NCBI RefSeq assembly: GCF_003326675.1
Contig: NZ_JPWF01000006.1
Location: 1 to 64,000, forward strand
Direction: 5' to 3'
Length of the DNA: 64,000 nt
Source: Thalassospira profundimaris
GTDB taxonomy: Bacteria > Pseudomonadota > Alphaproteobacteria > Rhodospirillales > Thalassospiraceae
A program made the position numbers and the translations under genes. The notes below the pieces were generated by a model. The model did not search any database. It had not been told where the DNA came from and saw only the letters and a list, made by a program, of their open reading frames with translations. How positions within the stretch are numbered: position 1 is the first letter of the stretch; each line of letters starts with the position of its first letter. Below, in pieces: positions 17,432 to 26,264 of the stretch.

Positions 17432-18427
17432 TCACACAGATGGATGGGGCGCACGGGGCGCTGCCGCACGTTTCATGCGGTCATTGATCGCAAGTCCAAG
17501 TCCCGTATCGGGGATTGGCGCAATCGCGATACCGTCAAACCGTTTCTGGTCGGCTTCATGAAGTTTGGCAAACAGATTGGCGGCCGCTTCACGGTCATCA
17601 CCATTTTTCGAAAGCCACAGAACCGCATCAAATCCCTTGGTATTGCAATCGCCAAAAGCCAGAAGAACTTCATTGCCGTATTTCGACGTATCGGCAGTTT
17701 TGGCATCAAGCCGAACCGGAAGGCCCGGCGCATAATGGCTGGTCAACATGCCGGGGCTTTTGGGGGCTGTATCATCGGTTTCGGCCATGATGACCTCACA
17801 GCCAAGAATTTCCCCAACCTGTTCCTTGGTGATCCCGCCGGGGCGCAGCATCACAACCCGGTCCGTGGTCAGGTCAATGACCGTGCTTTCAAGGCCGACG
17901 CCACAGGGGCCGCCATCAAGGATCATGCTGATCGCATTGCCAAGCGAATGGGCAACATGGCCTGCCGTGGTCGGGCTGATCCGCCCGGAACGGTTGGCGG
18001 AAGGCGCTGCAATCGGGCGTGCAACCGCGCGCAACAGGTCACGCGCCATCGGATGGGCCGGAACACGCACTGCAATACTGGGAAGGCCCGCAGTCACCAG
18101 TTCGCACACATTGCTGTCGGGCTGGCGCGGCAGAACCAGTGTCAGCGCACCGGGCCAGAATGCATTGGCCAGCTTGTCGGCACGTGCATCAAAGACGGCA
18201 TGTTTGGCGGCGGCATCGCGATCTGGAAAATGGCTGATCAGCGGATTGAAGCTTGGCCGTTGCTTGGCGGCATAAATACCGGCAACCGCATCGGCATTGG
18301 TAGCATCGGCACCCAGTCCATAGACCGTCTCGGTCGGAAAGGCCACCAGTTCGCCTGCGCGCAATTTCGCTGCGGCCTGACTAAGGGCACCTTCGGAATA
18401 GGGTCGAATGGTCAATGCGGGTGACAT
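17432..18427 (-). CDS. tsaC: L-threonylcarbamoyladenylate synthase (Sua5 type)
   Basis: Makes threonylcarbamoyl-AMP from threonine, bicarbonate and ATP for the t6A37 modification of ANN-decoding tRNAs. The length (331 residues) marks it as the long Sua5 form. Residues 1-200 are the YrdC domain (with KLRAGELVAFPTETVYGLGA, the KQRPSFNPLI motif, SIAVRVPAHP and PSANRSGRISPTTA). A linker with the SPGMLTSHYAPG motif leads to the C-terminal Sua5 domain. It is the first gene of a two-gene minus-strand transcript with the flavoprotein gene. Confidence 0.93.
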   Translation of the reverse strand: MSPALTIRPYSEGALSQAAAKLRAGELVAFPTETVYGLGADATNADAVAGIYAAKQRPSFNPLISHFPDRDAAAKHAVFDARADKLANAFWPGALTLVLPRQPDSNVCELVTAGLPSIAVRVPAHPMARDLLRAVARPIAAPSANRSGRISPTTAGHVAHSLGNAISMILDGGPCGVGLESTVIDLTTDRVVMLRPGGITKEQVGEILGCEVIMAETDDTAPKSPGMLTSHYAPGLPVRLDAKTADTSKYGNEVLLAFGDCNTKGFDAVLWLSKNGDDREAAANLFAKLHEADQKRFDGIAIAPIPDTGLGLAINDRMKRAAAPRAPHPSV

Positions 18428-18853
18428 GCAAGTATCCGTGAAAAGACAATCTACTCAGATACCTAGCTACGATCATGGCCGATGACAAGGAAGAACGCCC
18501 CGTTACCGTGCGATGGCAGCCAAAAAAGAAGTGCATATCAAAGATGAATTTGGCCCCAAACAGCGCAGAGCCGCCATGAAATGGCGGCTCCAATTTACGC
18601 TCTAGCCCGATTTCGCCCCGCGGTGGTGAAACTGGACCGCGTCGCCGTTAGTCCGGCGGCTATTTACGTCACCTACACTCTGTGTGGCGATGATTTCTGT
18701 ATATCGCAAAATTGCCCCAAAGTCAACAAAACTGCGGATCAGAGGGTGTTTAGGATGGCGAAAAACCAAAGCGGCCTGCCACATGTGCGATGCACAAAGG
18801 ACAAGCCGCTGAGGATGCTTGATTATTCGATATTCGCTGTGCTGCGCGGCAAA
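18428..18853. other. Intergenic region with a perfect hairpin and only doubtful small ORFs
   Basis: About 425 bases between tsaC (leaving to the left) and the end of cysQ. A perfect 10-bp hairpin (GAGCCGCCAT with ATGGCGGCTC, loop GAA) lies at 18568-18590 without a T-run. Two short overlapping plus-strand frames (34 codons from 18475, 30 codons from 18513) have plausible codons but no ribosome binding site at a usable distance. A weaker stem near 18772-18812 followed, on the minus strand, by T-rich sequence could end cysQ transcription. No gene is called. Confidence 0.4.
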
Positions 18854-19684
18854 TTACGCTTCGTATTTCACCGGAACGGACGGGCTGCGCGCGATAAAGA
18901 ACGGATTGCGGAAATCATCCTTGCCATAATGGAATCGGCTGCCATCCATATTTTCAACAACGCCACCGGCCGCCGCCAGCACCGCATGACCGGCACCAAT
19001 GTCCCATTCCATGGTCGGGCCCAGACGCGGATAAAGATCGGCTTCGCCCGCCGCGACAAGGCAAAGCTTAAGCGAGCTTCCCGCCGGGCGCAGTTCCTTG
19101 ACCGGAAGATCACCCAGAAACGCTTTCATGGCTTCGGGATCGCCATGCGAACGCGACCCGACAACAACCACGCCGTCGCTTGGCATGTCGCGAACGGTAA
19201 TGTCGGTGATGGTCGGTTCAACATCGCCGTCGATCAGTTTGGCGCCATCCGGACCGCCGTAATAAAGTTTTTCAATGGCCGGGGCATAGACCACGCCCAG
19301 AACCGGCTGGCCCTTGGCGATCAGTGCGATATTGACGGTAAATTCGCCATTGCGCTTGATGAATTCCTTGGTGCCATCCAGTGGATCAACCAGCCAGAAG
19401 AAATCGGTCTCGCCATTCACATCGGGTACATCACCCTTGGCAGCGGATTCCTCGGACACGATTTTGACATCCGGGGTAAGGGCGCGCAAACCCGGCAGGA
19501 TCACCGCCTCGGCGGCTTCGTCTGCCTCGGTCACAGGCGACGCATCATCCTTGGAACGGACTTCGAAATCGGTTTTATAGATTTCCATCATTGCGGCACC
19601 GGCCTTGCGGGCAATTTCGATCAGGCCGTTTTCAAGGGCGTCGGCTTTGGCGGGCAGGGCAATGGTCATCGCGGTCTCGTTCAA
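18854..19684 (-). CDS. cysQ: 3'(2'),5'-bisphosphate nucleotidase
   Basis: Mg-dependent phosphatase of the inositol monophosphatase superfamily, 276 residues. It is predicted to convert 3'-phosphoadenosine 5'-phosphate (from sulfate assimilation) to AMP. The metal-binding motifs are present: VSEES, WLVDPLDGTKEFIKRNGEFTVNIALI and MEWDIGAGHAVLAAAGG. The KEFIKRNGEF stretch is characteristic of CysQ rather than plain inositol phosphatases. The first ATG is used; a second five codons in would also serve. No other sulfur genes adjoin. Confidence 0.9.
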   Translation of the reverse strand: MNETAMTIALPAKADALENGLIEIARKAGAAMMEIYKTDFEVRSKDDASPVTEADEAAEAVILPGLRALTPDVKIVSEESAAKGDVPDVNGETDFFWLVDPLDGTKEFIKRNGEFTVNIALIAKGQPVLGVVYAPAIEKLYYGGPDGAKLIDGDVEPTITDITVRDMPSDGVVVVGSRSHGDPEAMKAFLGDLPVKELRPAGSSLKLCLVAAGEADLYPRLGPTMEWDIGAGHAVLAAAGGVVENMDGSRFHYGKDDFRNPFFIARSPSVPVKYEA

Positions 19685-19778
19685 TGATGTGAAGGGTCGG
19701 CTATCGTAAAGATGCTGATTGATGGGATAGGGAATTTTGCGCCCAAGGTCCAGTCTGCATCCACGATTGAACCGCGTT

Positions 19779-20168
19779 TCAGGATTTATTGCCGTTCAGG
19801 GCAGATTTAAGCGCGCTTAGTAAATCCTGTGCAAATTCATCGGGTGCGATCAAAACCGGGGCAAGGGCAGGGGTTGGCGAAACCCCGGCCATAACGCCAT
19901 TTGCCTGCCAGTCGGGCACGATATGTTCGATGGCATCAACCAGTGTGATCGGCACGGGGACATGGTTGGTCTGAATGCTCGCACCCCAGCTTTGGGCATC
20001 TTCGCGCCTGGCAAAGACCGGGCAGAATGTCTGTCCGCCACTGGTATGAAGCAGCCAGCCATTATGATAAAGGCCCCAAAACCCTTCCCATTGCGCCGCA
20101 CGGACAACAAAGCTTTGATACCGGGCGGATTGTTTTGGGCACTGTTCGGGGTTCAGGGGCTTTGACAT
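19779..20168 (-). CDS. DUF2750-like protein
   Basis: Small soluble protein of 129 residues. The core (RYQSFVVRAAQWEGFWGLYH, then FARREDAQSW) matches the DUF2750 pattern as I know it. The function is unknown. It begins 31 bp after the end of the upstream metallophosphoesterase gene on the same strand and is likely co-transcribed. No membrane segment or signal peptide is present. Confidence 0.7.
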   Translation of the reverse strand: MSKPLNPEQCPKQSARYQSFVVRAAQWEGFWGLYHNGWLLHTSGGQTFCPVFARREDAQSWGASIQTNHVPVPITLVDAIEHIVPDWQANGVMAGVSPTPALAPVLIAPDEFAQDLLSALKSALNGNKS

Positions 20169-20199
20169 CGTTTTCCGGCGTGGTTGGGGCGGTTGTGGA

Positions 20200-20979
20200 T
20201 TACACCGGGTGTTTTACCGGAACCGTGTGGCTGGTCACACCATTTTCCGGATTCCAGATATGCAGCATGTATTGCGCGGGCTCGGCGACCAGTTTGTAGG
20301 GCTGATCAACGCGCAGATCACATTCGATCTGATGGGATGCGGATGGTGAAACCCGGACAGGAACGCCCGCAAAGGTGCCCTGAATAGATCGATGCAAATG
20401 CCCGCACAGAATGGCTTCGATCTTGCCATGTTCCTCGATCATTGCCTTGAACTCGGCGCCACCTTCGAGAAGTCCGATATCGTCCATTGCACGCAAGCCG
20501 GTCGTGATCGGCGGATGATGCATAAAGATCAGGGCGGGAATGCCCTTTAAATCTGTCAGGGTTTGTTTCAACCATGCCAAGCGCTTTGCGCATAACGCGC
20601 CATGCGGCTTACCCTCGACAATGGTGTCCAGTCCGATGATGGCAAGATCAAAGCTGGTATCAACACAGCAAAGATGCCCGTCCTTGGTCACTGAAACCAT
20701 ATCAGGCAGTTCGTCAATCATCGGGGCGCGTTTGTCATGATTGCCCGGAACAGCACGCACCGGGATGTTCAATGCCCGTAGTTCGCGTGCGATATGGGCA
20801 TATTCTTCATGGGTGGCGTCCTCGCCCAAATCCCCGGTATACAGGATCAGATCAGGTTTAACCGTAAGCTTCGCAAGGCTTTCGATCAGATGTTCAAATG
20901 CGCTGCCTGTATCAAACTTCCCGGCAAGCTTTTGATTATTGGTCAGAAAATGGGTGTCGGTGATTTGCGCGATTAACAA
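20200..20979 (-). CDS. cpdA: Metallophosphoesterase, CpdA-like cyclic-nucleotide phosphodiesterase
   Basis: Binuclear-metal phosphoesterase of 259 residues. All five calcineurin-type motifs are visible: AQITDTHF, YTGDLGED, VPGNHDKR, FMHHPP and CGHLHRS. This arrangement and length match CpdA/Rv0805-type enzymes, which hydrolyse cAMP and related cyclic nucleotides in the cytoplasm. Activity on cAMP is inferred from the family; other phosphodiester substrates are possible. It leads a two-gene transcript with the DUF2750-like gene. Confidence 0.82.
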   Translation of the reverse strand: MLIAQITDTHFLTNNQKLAGKFDTGSAFEHLIESLAKLTVKPDLILYTGDLGEDATHEEYAHIARELRALNIPVRAVPGNHDKRAPMIDELPDMVSVTKDGHLCCVDTSFDLAIIGLDTIVEGKPHGALCAKRLAWLKQTLTDLKGIPALIFMHHPPITTGLRAMDDIGLLEGGAEFKAMIEEHGKIEAILCGHLHRSIQGTFAGVPVRVSPSASHQIECDLRVDQPYKLVAEPAQYMLHIWNPENGVTSHTVPVKHPV

Positions 20980-21217
20980 TGTCGTCGGTCCTTTGGTGGT
21001 GCTTTGGTCTGCGTCAATCTGGATATGTGGATTTAGCCACGTTCTTGTGCCGATGTGGACCCATTTCCACGATTGTCACGGAAATGTATTGGAAGTGTCA
21101 CCAAATTTGCGCGCGTTGTGTGGGATTGTGTTTTTGAAATACTCGAAATCCTCAAATTTCCCACAGTCAAGTTATGGGCGGTGGGTCTTTGTTCAATCTC
21201 ACATGGAGACGTGTGTC

Positions 21218-22522
21218 ATGAGTTCATCGAAATTCACTTTATCCCGCCGCAAATTCCTTGCTGCAACGGCGGCCATTCCGGCAATCGGTCTGGCACCGGG
21301 TCTTATTCGTTCGGCACGGGCATCTGGTCCGGTCAAGTTGCAGTTCATGTATCCGGTCGGCGTATCGGGCGACATCAACCGCATCGTTTCGGGCATGGTT
21401 GCCGACTTCAACGCGCAGCATCCCGGTATCGAAGTCGAAGCCATCTATGCAGGCAGCTACGACAACACCGAACAGAAAGTGATCACCAGTCTCGGCATTA
21501 ACGAGCCGCCGTCACTGTGGCTTCCGATCAACTCGGCCCTTCAGACCTTCCTTGGTCTTGATGCGCTTGAAGACATTACCGATCTTGCCAAGGCCGATGA
21601 CATCTATGATGACTTCCTGCCGGGCTTCCTCAATACCTGCATTTCCGATGACCGTCTTTATGGTCTGCCGTTCCAGCCGTCGACCCCGGTTCTCTATTAC
21701 AACAAGGATGCCTTCAAGGCCGCCGGGATCAACAAGGCACCCGATACCTGGGACGAACTGTTCGAAGTCGCCAAGGCCGTTACCCTGCGCGAAAACGGTG
21801 AACTGAAACGCTGGGGCCTGACCATCGGTGGCGGTTGGCATGACTGGATGTTTGAATGCTATTGCCGCCAGAACGAACTGGTTCCGTGGCAGAAAGACAA
21901 GGTACTGTTTGACCGTCCCGAAGCCGTCGAAGCCCTGACCTTCTGGAAGCAGATGGTTGATGGTGGCGTAATGCCCCCGGCATCGACCTGGCAGGGTTCG
22001 GCCAACGACTTCCTGGCTGGTCATACCGCGATGCTTTATCACTCGACCGGGTCGCTGACCAACCTGCGTACCTCGGCGTCGTTTGAAGTCGGCGTTGCCT
22101 TCATGCCGAAAAACAAGACCTATGGCGCAGCACAGGGCGGTGGTCCGCTGATGATTGCCAAGAACCAGTCTGACGAGAAAAAAGAAGCAAGCTGGACCTT
22201 CGCACGCTGGATGACCAACACCGAAAACCAGGCGAAATGGAGCCGCGCAACCGGCTATCTCGCCGTTCGTAAATCGGCTTGGGCTGCACCGGAAATGCAA
22301 AGCTATCTTGCAGAAGTTCCGGCCGCCAAGGTTGCCCTTGATCAGTCCCAATATGCGGGCGCGTTCCTTCAGGTTCCGGGCTATCACCGTGTGCGCGAAC
22401 ACCTTAAGAGCGCCCTTGATCGCACGCTTGCCGGCGAGATCGAAGCAGCGGCCGCACTGACCGAGGCAAACAACAATTCGAACCGCGAAATTCAGCGCGT
22501 GATGCGTCGTCAGCAGAGCTGA
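21218..22522 (+). CDS. ABC sugar/glycerol-3-phosphate-type substrate-binding protein (UgpB-like)
   Basis: Periplasmic family-1 extracellular solute-binding protein, 434 residues from the ATG at 21218 with GGAG upstream. The N-terminus holds a twin-arginine signal (LSRRKFLAATAAIP) with an ARA cleavage-like end, so export is probably by the Tat route. The mature part starts PVKLQFMYPVGVSGDINRIV, and the motif FNAQHPGIEVEAIYAGSYD closely resembles the opening of UgpB-type proteins. It heads a six-gene operon with two permeases, an ATPase, a DeoR regulator and a phosphatase. Glycerol-3-phosphate or a related glycerophosphodiester is the leading ligand guess; polyols or oligosaccharides remain possible. 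Confidence 0.87.
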   Translation: MSSSKFTLSRRKFLAATAAIPAIGLAPGLIRSARASGPVKLQFMYPVGVSGDINRIVSGMVADFNAQHPGIEVEAIYAGSYDNTEQKVITSLGINEPPSLWLPINSALQTFLGLDALEDITDLAKADDIYDDFLPGFLNTCISDDRLYGLPFQPSTPVLYYNKDAFKAAGINKAPDTWDELFEVAKAVTLRENGELKRWGLTIGGGWHDWMFECYCRQNELVPWQKDKVLFDRPEAVEALTFWKQMVDGGVMPPASTWQGSANDFLAGHTAMLYHSTGSLTNLRTSASFEVGVAFMPKNKTYGAAQGGGPLMIAKNQSDEKKEASWTFARWMTNTENQAKWSRATGYLAVRKSAWAAPEMQSYLAEVPAAKVALDQSQYAGAFLQVPGYHRVREHLKSALDRTLAGEIEAAAALTEANNNSNREIQRVMRRQQS

Positions 22523-22535
22523 TAACTGCCTTTTG

Positions 22536-22574
22536 TCCGGGGTGCGGGATCAGGTTTCGGCACCCCGGATTTTT
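22536..22574 (+). terminator. Partial terminator between the binding-protein and permease genes
   Basis: A 10-bp stem (TCCGGGGTGC with GCACCCCGGA) is followed by TTTTT. Placed after the first gene of the operon, it probably lowers downstream transcription and leaves the binding protein in excess. Confidence 0.75.
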
Positions 22575-22600
22575 AGTTAATTCCTTTGGATACCTCCATA

Positions 22601-23503
22601 ATGTCGCACAGTTTCGCACAGGTCTGGCGCAAGGAAGTGCTTCTGGCATATGCGCTGCTTTTACCTTCGGCGGTTTTTCTTGCTGTATTTACATATTGGC
22701 CGATCCTTCGGTCATTCTGGTTCAGTCTGCATGATGTCATGCTTGGCGATTCCAGAATTTTCTGGCTGGGGGCGGAGAATTATCTGCGTCTTCTTGATGA
22801 TGGCTTGTTCTGGAAGGTGCTGGGTAATACGGCCTTCTACACCCTGACAACCATTCCGCTTTCAATCACCGTGGCTTTGTTGCTGGCTGTTGCACTTGAT
22901 AGCAAGCTGCGCGGGATGTCGATTTATCGATCTGCCTTCTTTTACCCGGTCATGATCCCGTCAGTTGCGGCCGGTATGGTGTGGGTATTCCTCTATGCGC
23001 CGGGCTATGGGCCGATCAATTCGGCACTGGAATTTCTGGGGCTGCCACGTCTGGACTGGCTCTATGACAGTGCCTGGGCGCTTCCGGCGATTGTTCTGAT
23101 GAGTATCTGGAAATATTCCGGTTACTTCATGCTGATCTTGCTGGCCGCATTGAAACTTGTGCCAAGTGACCTTTATGAAGCTGCCCGTCTGGACGGGGTG
23201 GGGCCGGTATCGCGTCTTTTGCATATTACCGTGCCGCTGATTTCACCGACCCTTTATTTCGTGATCGTGATCGGCCTTTTGCACAGCTATCAGATCTTTG
23301 ATTACGTCTATGTCATGACACAGGGCGGACCGGCGGATTCCACCAATGTCCTGACATTCTACATCTATCAGAACGGTTTCCAGTATCAGGATATCGGCTA
23401 TGCCTCGACGATTGCCAATACGTTGCTGGTCTTTGTGTTGGGCCTGATCGGGCTGGTTGCGCTCACACTCGGGCGTCGTGTTCATTACATGGGGGAACGG
23501 TAA
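22601..23503 (+). CDS. ABC transporter permease, UgpA/MalF-like
   Basis: Inner-membrane permease of 300 residues with six predicted helices, starting with LLAYALLLPSAVFLAVFTYW. The coupling motif is DLYEAARLDGVGPVSRLLHITVPLISPT. It overlaps the next permease by one base (TAATG), so translation is coupled. The ribosome binding site is weak at both the ATG at 22601 and an in-frame TTG at 22586. Confidence 0.92.
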   Translation: MSHSFAQVWRKEVLLAYALLLPSAVFLAVFTYWPILRSFWFSLHDVMLGDSRIFWLGAENYLRLLDDGLFWKVLGNTAFYTLTTIPLSITVALLLAVALDSKLRGMSIYRSAFFYPVMIPSVAAGMVWVFLYAPGYGPINSALEFLGLPRLDWLYDSAWALPAIVLMSIWKYSGYFMLILLAALKLVPSDLYEAARLDGVGPVSRLLHITVPLISPTLYFVIVIGLLHSYQIFDYVYVMTQGGPADSTNVLTFYIYQNGFQYQDIGYASTIANTLLVFVLGLIGLVALTLGRRVHYMGER

Positions 23504-24381
23504 TGGATAACGCCGTTAACATGGTCTCGGCAACCCGGGCCCTGCCGCTGTCTTCACGGGTGGCGCGCTGGTTTTCAAAAAGCTGGAAGCATTTCATTCT
23601 GACACCGTTGGTCCTGCTTTGGCTTAGTCCGATGATCTGGATTGTCCTGACATCGCTTAAAACCAAGGTCGAGGTCTTTGATCCTGATGCCGGTATTCTT
23701 CCGGCGGTTCTGAATTTCGGGAACTATCCGGCGACGCTTTCGGTGGCACCGTTCGGGACATATTTGCTGAATTCCGTGCTGGTCACCGGATCAATCCTGA
23801 TTGCGCAGCTCGTAACCATTACCTTGGCAGCCTATGCCTTTGCCCGGCTGGAATTTCCGCTGAAACGGTTGCTGTTTTCGCTGTTCCTGTTGCAGGTGAT
23901 GTTCCCGATATATGCGATCTTCCTGACCAATTTCGTGACCTTGCGTGAATTCGGTCTGATCAACACGCTGCCTGCCATGATCGTGCCGTTTGTGGCATCG
24001 GGCTATGGCACCTTCATGCTGCGTCAGGCCTTCCGTCAGGTGCCGTCCGAGCTTTCCGATGCCGCACGGCTTGATGGCTGCGGGCATCTGGGAATTCTTT
24101 GGCATGTCTATTTGCCGCTGGTGCAACCGACCCTGATTGCCTTTGGCATCATCTCGGTCGTGACCCACTGGAATGACTATATGTGGCCGCTTTTGGTGAC
24201 GAATTCCGACAGCGTGCGGACCTTGCCGATTGGTCTGGGCTTGCTTGCCAAATCCGATAGTGGCGCGGACTGGACCCGCCTGATGGCCGGAACCACGCTT
24301 GTGGTCTCGCCGCTTTTGCTGGTCTTCGTGATTTTCCAGCGCCGCTTCATCGACAGTTTTATGCATACCGGCGTCAAGTGA
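23503..24381 (+). CDS. ABC transporter permease, UgpE/MalG-like
   Basis: Second inner-membrane permease (292 residues), partner of the preceding one. The cytosolic N-terminus is followed by six helices. The coupling motif reads ELSDAARLDGCGHLGILWHVYLPLVQP. The segment WNDYMWPLLV near the C-terminus is typical of the MalG/UgpE group. Confidence 0.92.
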   Translation: MDNAVNMVSATRALPLSSRVARWFSKSWKHFILTPLVLLWLSPMIWIVLTSLKTKVEVFDPDAGILPAVLNFGNYPATLSVAPFGTYLLNSVLVTGSILIAQLVTITLAAYAFARLEFPLKRLLFSLFLLQVMFPIYAIFLTNFVTLREFGLINTLPAMIVPFVASGYGTFMLRQAFRQVPSELSDAARLDGCGHLGILWHVYLPLVQPTLIAFGIISVVTHWNDYMWPLLVTNSDSVRTLPIGLGLLAKSDSGADWTRLMAGTTLVVSPLLLVFVIFQRRFIDSFMHTGVK

Positions 24382-24402
24382 CGCCTCTTCGGAGACCCTT
24401 TT

Positions 24403-25473
24403 ATGGCTACCGTTACTCTTCAGAATATCTGCAAGTCCTATGACAAGCGCGATGTGGTGCATGATGTGTCCCTGACGATTGAGGACAAGGAATTCATGGT
24501 GCTTGTCGGCCCGTCGGGCTGTGGCAAGTCAACCACGCTGCGCATGATTGCCGGGCTTGAAGACATCACATCGGGTCAATTGATGATTGATGGCCACGAT
24601 GTCACCCACGCGGCCCCGCAAAAGCGCGATATCGCGATGGTGTTTCAATCCTATGCGCTGTATCCGCATATGACCGCCTATCGCAACATGGCGTTCGGAT
24701 TGCAGAAAACCACCAGTCTGTCGAAAACCGAAATCGATGGCCGCATCCGCGAAGCCGCCGAGATTTTGAACATCACTGATCTTTTGGATCGTCGCCCCAA
24801 GGAACTGTCAGGCGGGGAACGGCAACGCGTTGCCATTGGTCGCGCACTGGTGCGTCAGCCAAAGGTGTTCCTGTTTGACGAACCGCTTTCCAATCTTGAT
24901 GCCAAATTGCGCAACCGTATGCGCGGAGAATTGAAACGCCTGCATCGTGAACTGGGTCTGACCGTGGTCTATGTTACCCACGATCAGATCGAAGCCATGA
25001 CACTGGGCACGCGGGTTGCCATGATGTCTTCGGGCCGTTTGCAACAGGTTGGCGCGCCGATGGACATCTATATGAACCCGGCCAACACCTTTGTTGCGAC
25101 CTTTATCGGATCGCCGGAAATGGGCCTTGTCCCGTGCAAGGCCGATGCATCGGGTCTGTTGTCGCACGCGGCATTTGGCAAGGGTGTGAATATCGACAGG
25201 GCCGGTTTGCCCGGCGACGTCATCCTGGGCGTACGTGCCGAGGAAGTGACACTTAGTTCCGGGGCTGGTATGGCGCGTGGTCTTGTTGAACGGACCGAGT
25301 TGATCGGTGCCGAGGCCCTGCTTGAAGTTGCACTGGGCAATGAGCGGATTACGGTGCGCGGTGCGGTGGCCGGTGCGCCCGAACCCGGTGCCGAAGTCGG
25401 GCTTGATTTCGATCTTTCACGCGTGCGCTTGTTCCATGGTGGCACTGGTCATGCTATTGCTTTGCAGGACTGA
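24403..25473 (+). CDS. ABC transporter ATP-binding protein, UgpC/MalK type
   Basis: ATPase of 356 residues. The N-terminal 235 residues hold Walker A (GPSGCGKSTT), the signature (LSGGERQR), Walker B (VFLFDEPLSNLD) and the switch His (VTHDQIEAMTLG). The C-terminal part is the TOBE/OB regulatory domain seen in MalK/UgpC proteins (GVRAEEVTLSS, LVERTELIGAEALLEV). The start has GGAGA upstream. It energises the two permeases before it. Confidence 0.93.
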   Translation: MATVTLQNICKSYDKRDVVHDVSLTIEDKEFMVLVGPSGCGKSTTLRMIAGLEDITSGQLMIDGHDVTHAAPQKRDIAMVFQSYALYPHMTAYRNMAFGLQKTTSLSKTEIDGRIREAAEILNITDLLDRRPKELSGGERQRVAIGRALVRQPKVFLFDEPLSNLDAKLRNRMRGELKRLHRELGLTVVYVTHDQIEAMTLGTRVAMMSSGRLQQVGAPMDIYMNPANTFVATFIGSPEMGLVPCKADASGLLSHAAFGKGVNIDRAGLPGDVILGVRAEEVTLSSGAGMARGLVERTELIGAEALLEVALGNERITVRGAVAGAPEPGAEVGLDFDLSRVRLFHGGTGHAIALQD

Positions 25474-25490
25474 GTGGGGGAAAGAACATC

Positions 25491-26264
25491 ATGGCACCGA
25501 CGACACGCCAACAGCAAATCCTGTCTTTGCTGGAAAGCCGCGGGATCGCAGCAATCAGCGAGATCGCCGAAAAGTTTGATGTTTCCGATGAAACCATTCG
25601 GCGCGATGTCAAAGTCCTGTCGGCTGAGGGAATTGTTGAAAAGTTCCACGGCGGGGTAAGGCTTTCGCAACCATCGGCAGAACCCCCGTTTGAACGCCGC
25701 TTGAACGAGGCCGCCGAGGCCAAGGCAAGGATTGCCATACGCGCCGCGCAATACATTTCCGAAGGCGCTACCGTGCTGCTTGATAACAGTTCCACGGCCT
25801 GTTTCCTTGCCCGTGAACTGGTGCATCGCGAACGCATTTCTGTTCTGACGATCTCGCTTGAAATTGCGCGGATATTTGCCGCGGCCAACAGTCGCCATCG
25901 GGTGATCCTGCCCGGCGGAGAACTGCGCGCCGAGGATCAGACATTGACCGGCGTGCGCACCATCGAATTTTTGTCGCGCTTTACGCCGACCTATTTTGTG
26001 ACATCGATGGTCGCCGGATCGCCGCAAGGGTGCTTTGACTTTGACCTGTTCGAAGCCGAGTTCAAACAGGCAATGATCCCCAAGGCAGATCAGACGATTG
26101 TACTTATGGATTCTTCCAAGTTCGAAAAGTCCGGGCTTATTCAGGTCTGTGACTGGTCACAGGTCGATGTGCTGGTATCTGACAAAGTGCCCCATGATGT
26201 GGCAATTGAACTTGAACACGGCCATGTCCTTTTGGCTGGTGACATGGAAAAGAACGACGGATGA
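25491..26264 (+). CDS. DeoR family transcriptional regulator
   Basis: Repressor of 257 residues. The N-terminal winged helix has the DeoR signature AISEIAEKFDVSDETIRRDV followed by the GIVEKFHGGV wing. The C-terminal DeoRC sensor domain (DNSSTACFLARELVHRE, LPGGELRAEDQTLTG) usually binds a phosphorylated sugar. Its place inside the transporter operon suggests autoregulation of the uptake genes in response to a phosphorylated intermediate, as GlpR does with glycerol-3-phosphate. Its stop overlaps the start of the phosphatase gene (ATGA). Confidence 0.9.
   Translation: MAPTTRQQQILSLLESRGIAAISEIAEKFDVSDETIRRDVKVLSAEGIVEKFHGGVRLSQPSAEPPFERRLNEAAEAKARIAIRAAQYISEGATVLLDNSSTACFLARELVHRERISVLTISLEIARIFAAANSRHRVILPGGELRAEDQTLTGVRTIEFLSRFTPTYFVTSMVAGSPQGCFDFDLFEAEFKQAMIPKADQTIVLMDSSKFEKSGLIQVCDWSQVDVLVSDKVPHDVAIELEHGHVLLAGDMEKNDG

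Noticed and set aside
17204..18424. 406-codon plus-strand frame antisense to tsaC
   Set aside because: tsaC on the minus strand has a full set of YrdC/Sua5 motifs. The antisense frame matches nothing and has no ribosome site.
18581..19687. 368-codon plus-strand frame antisense to cysQ
   Set aside because: Shadow of the cysQ reading frame; only cysQ has family motifs.
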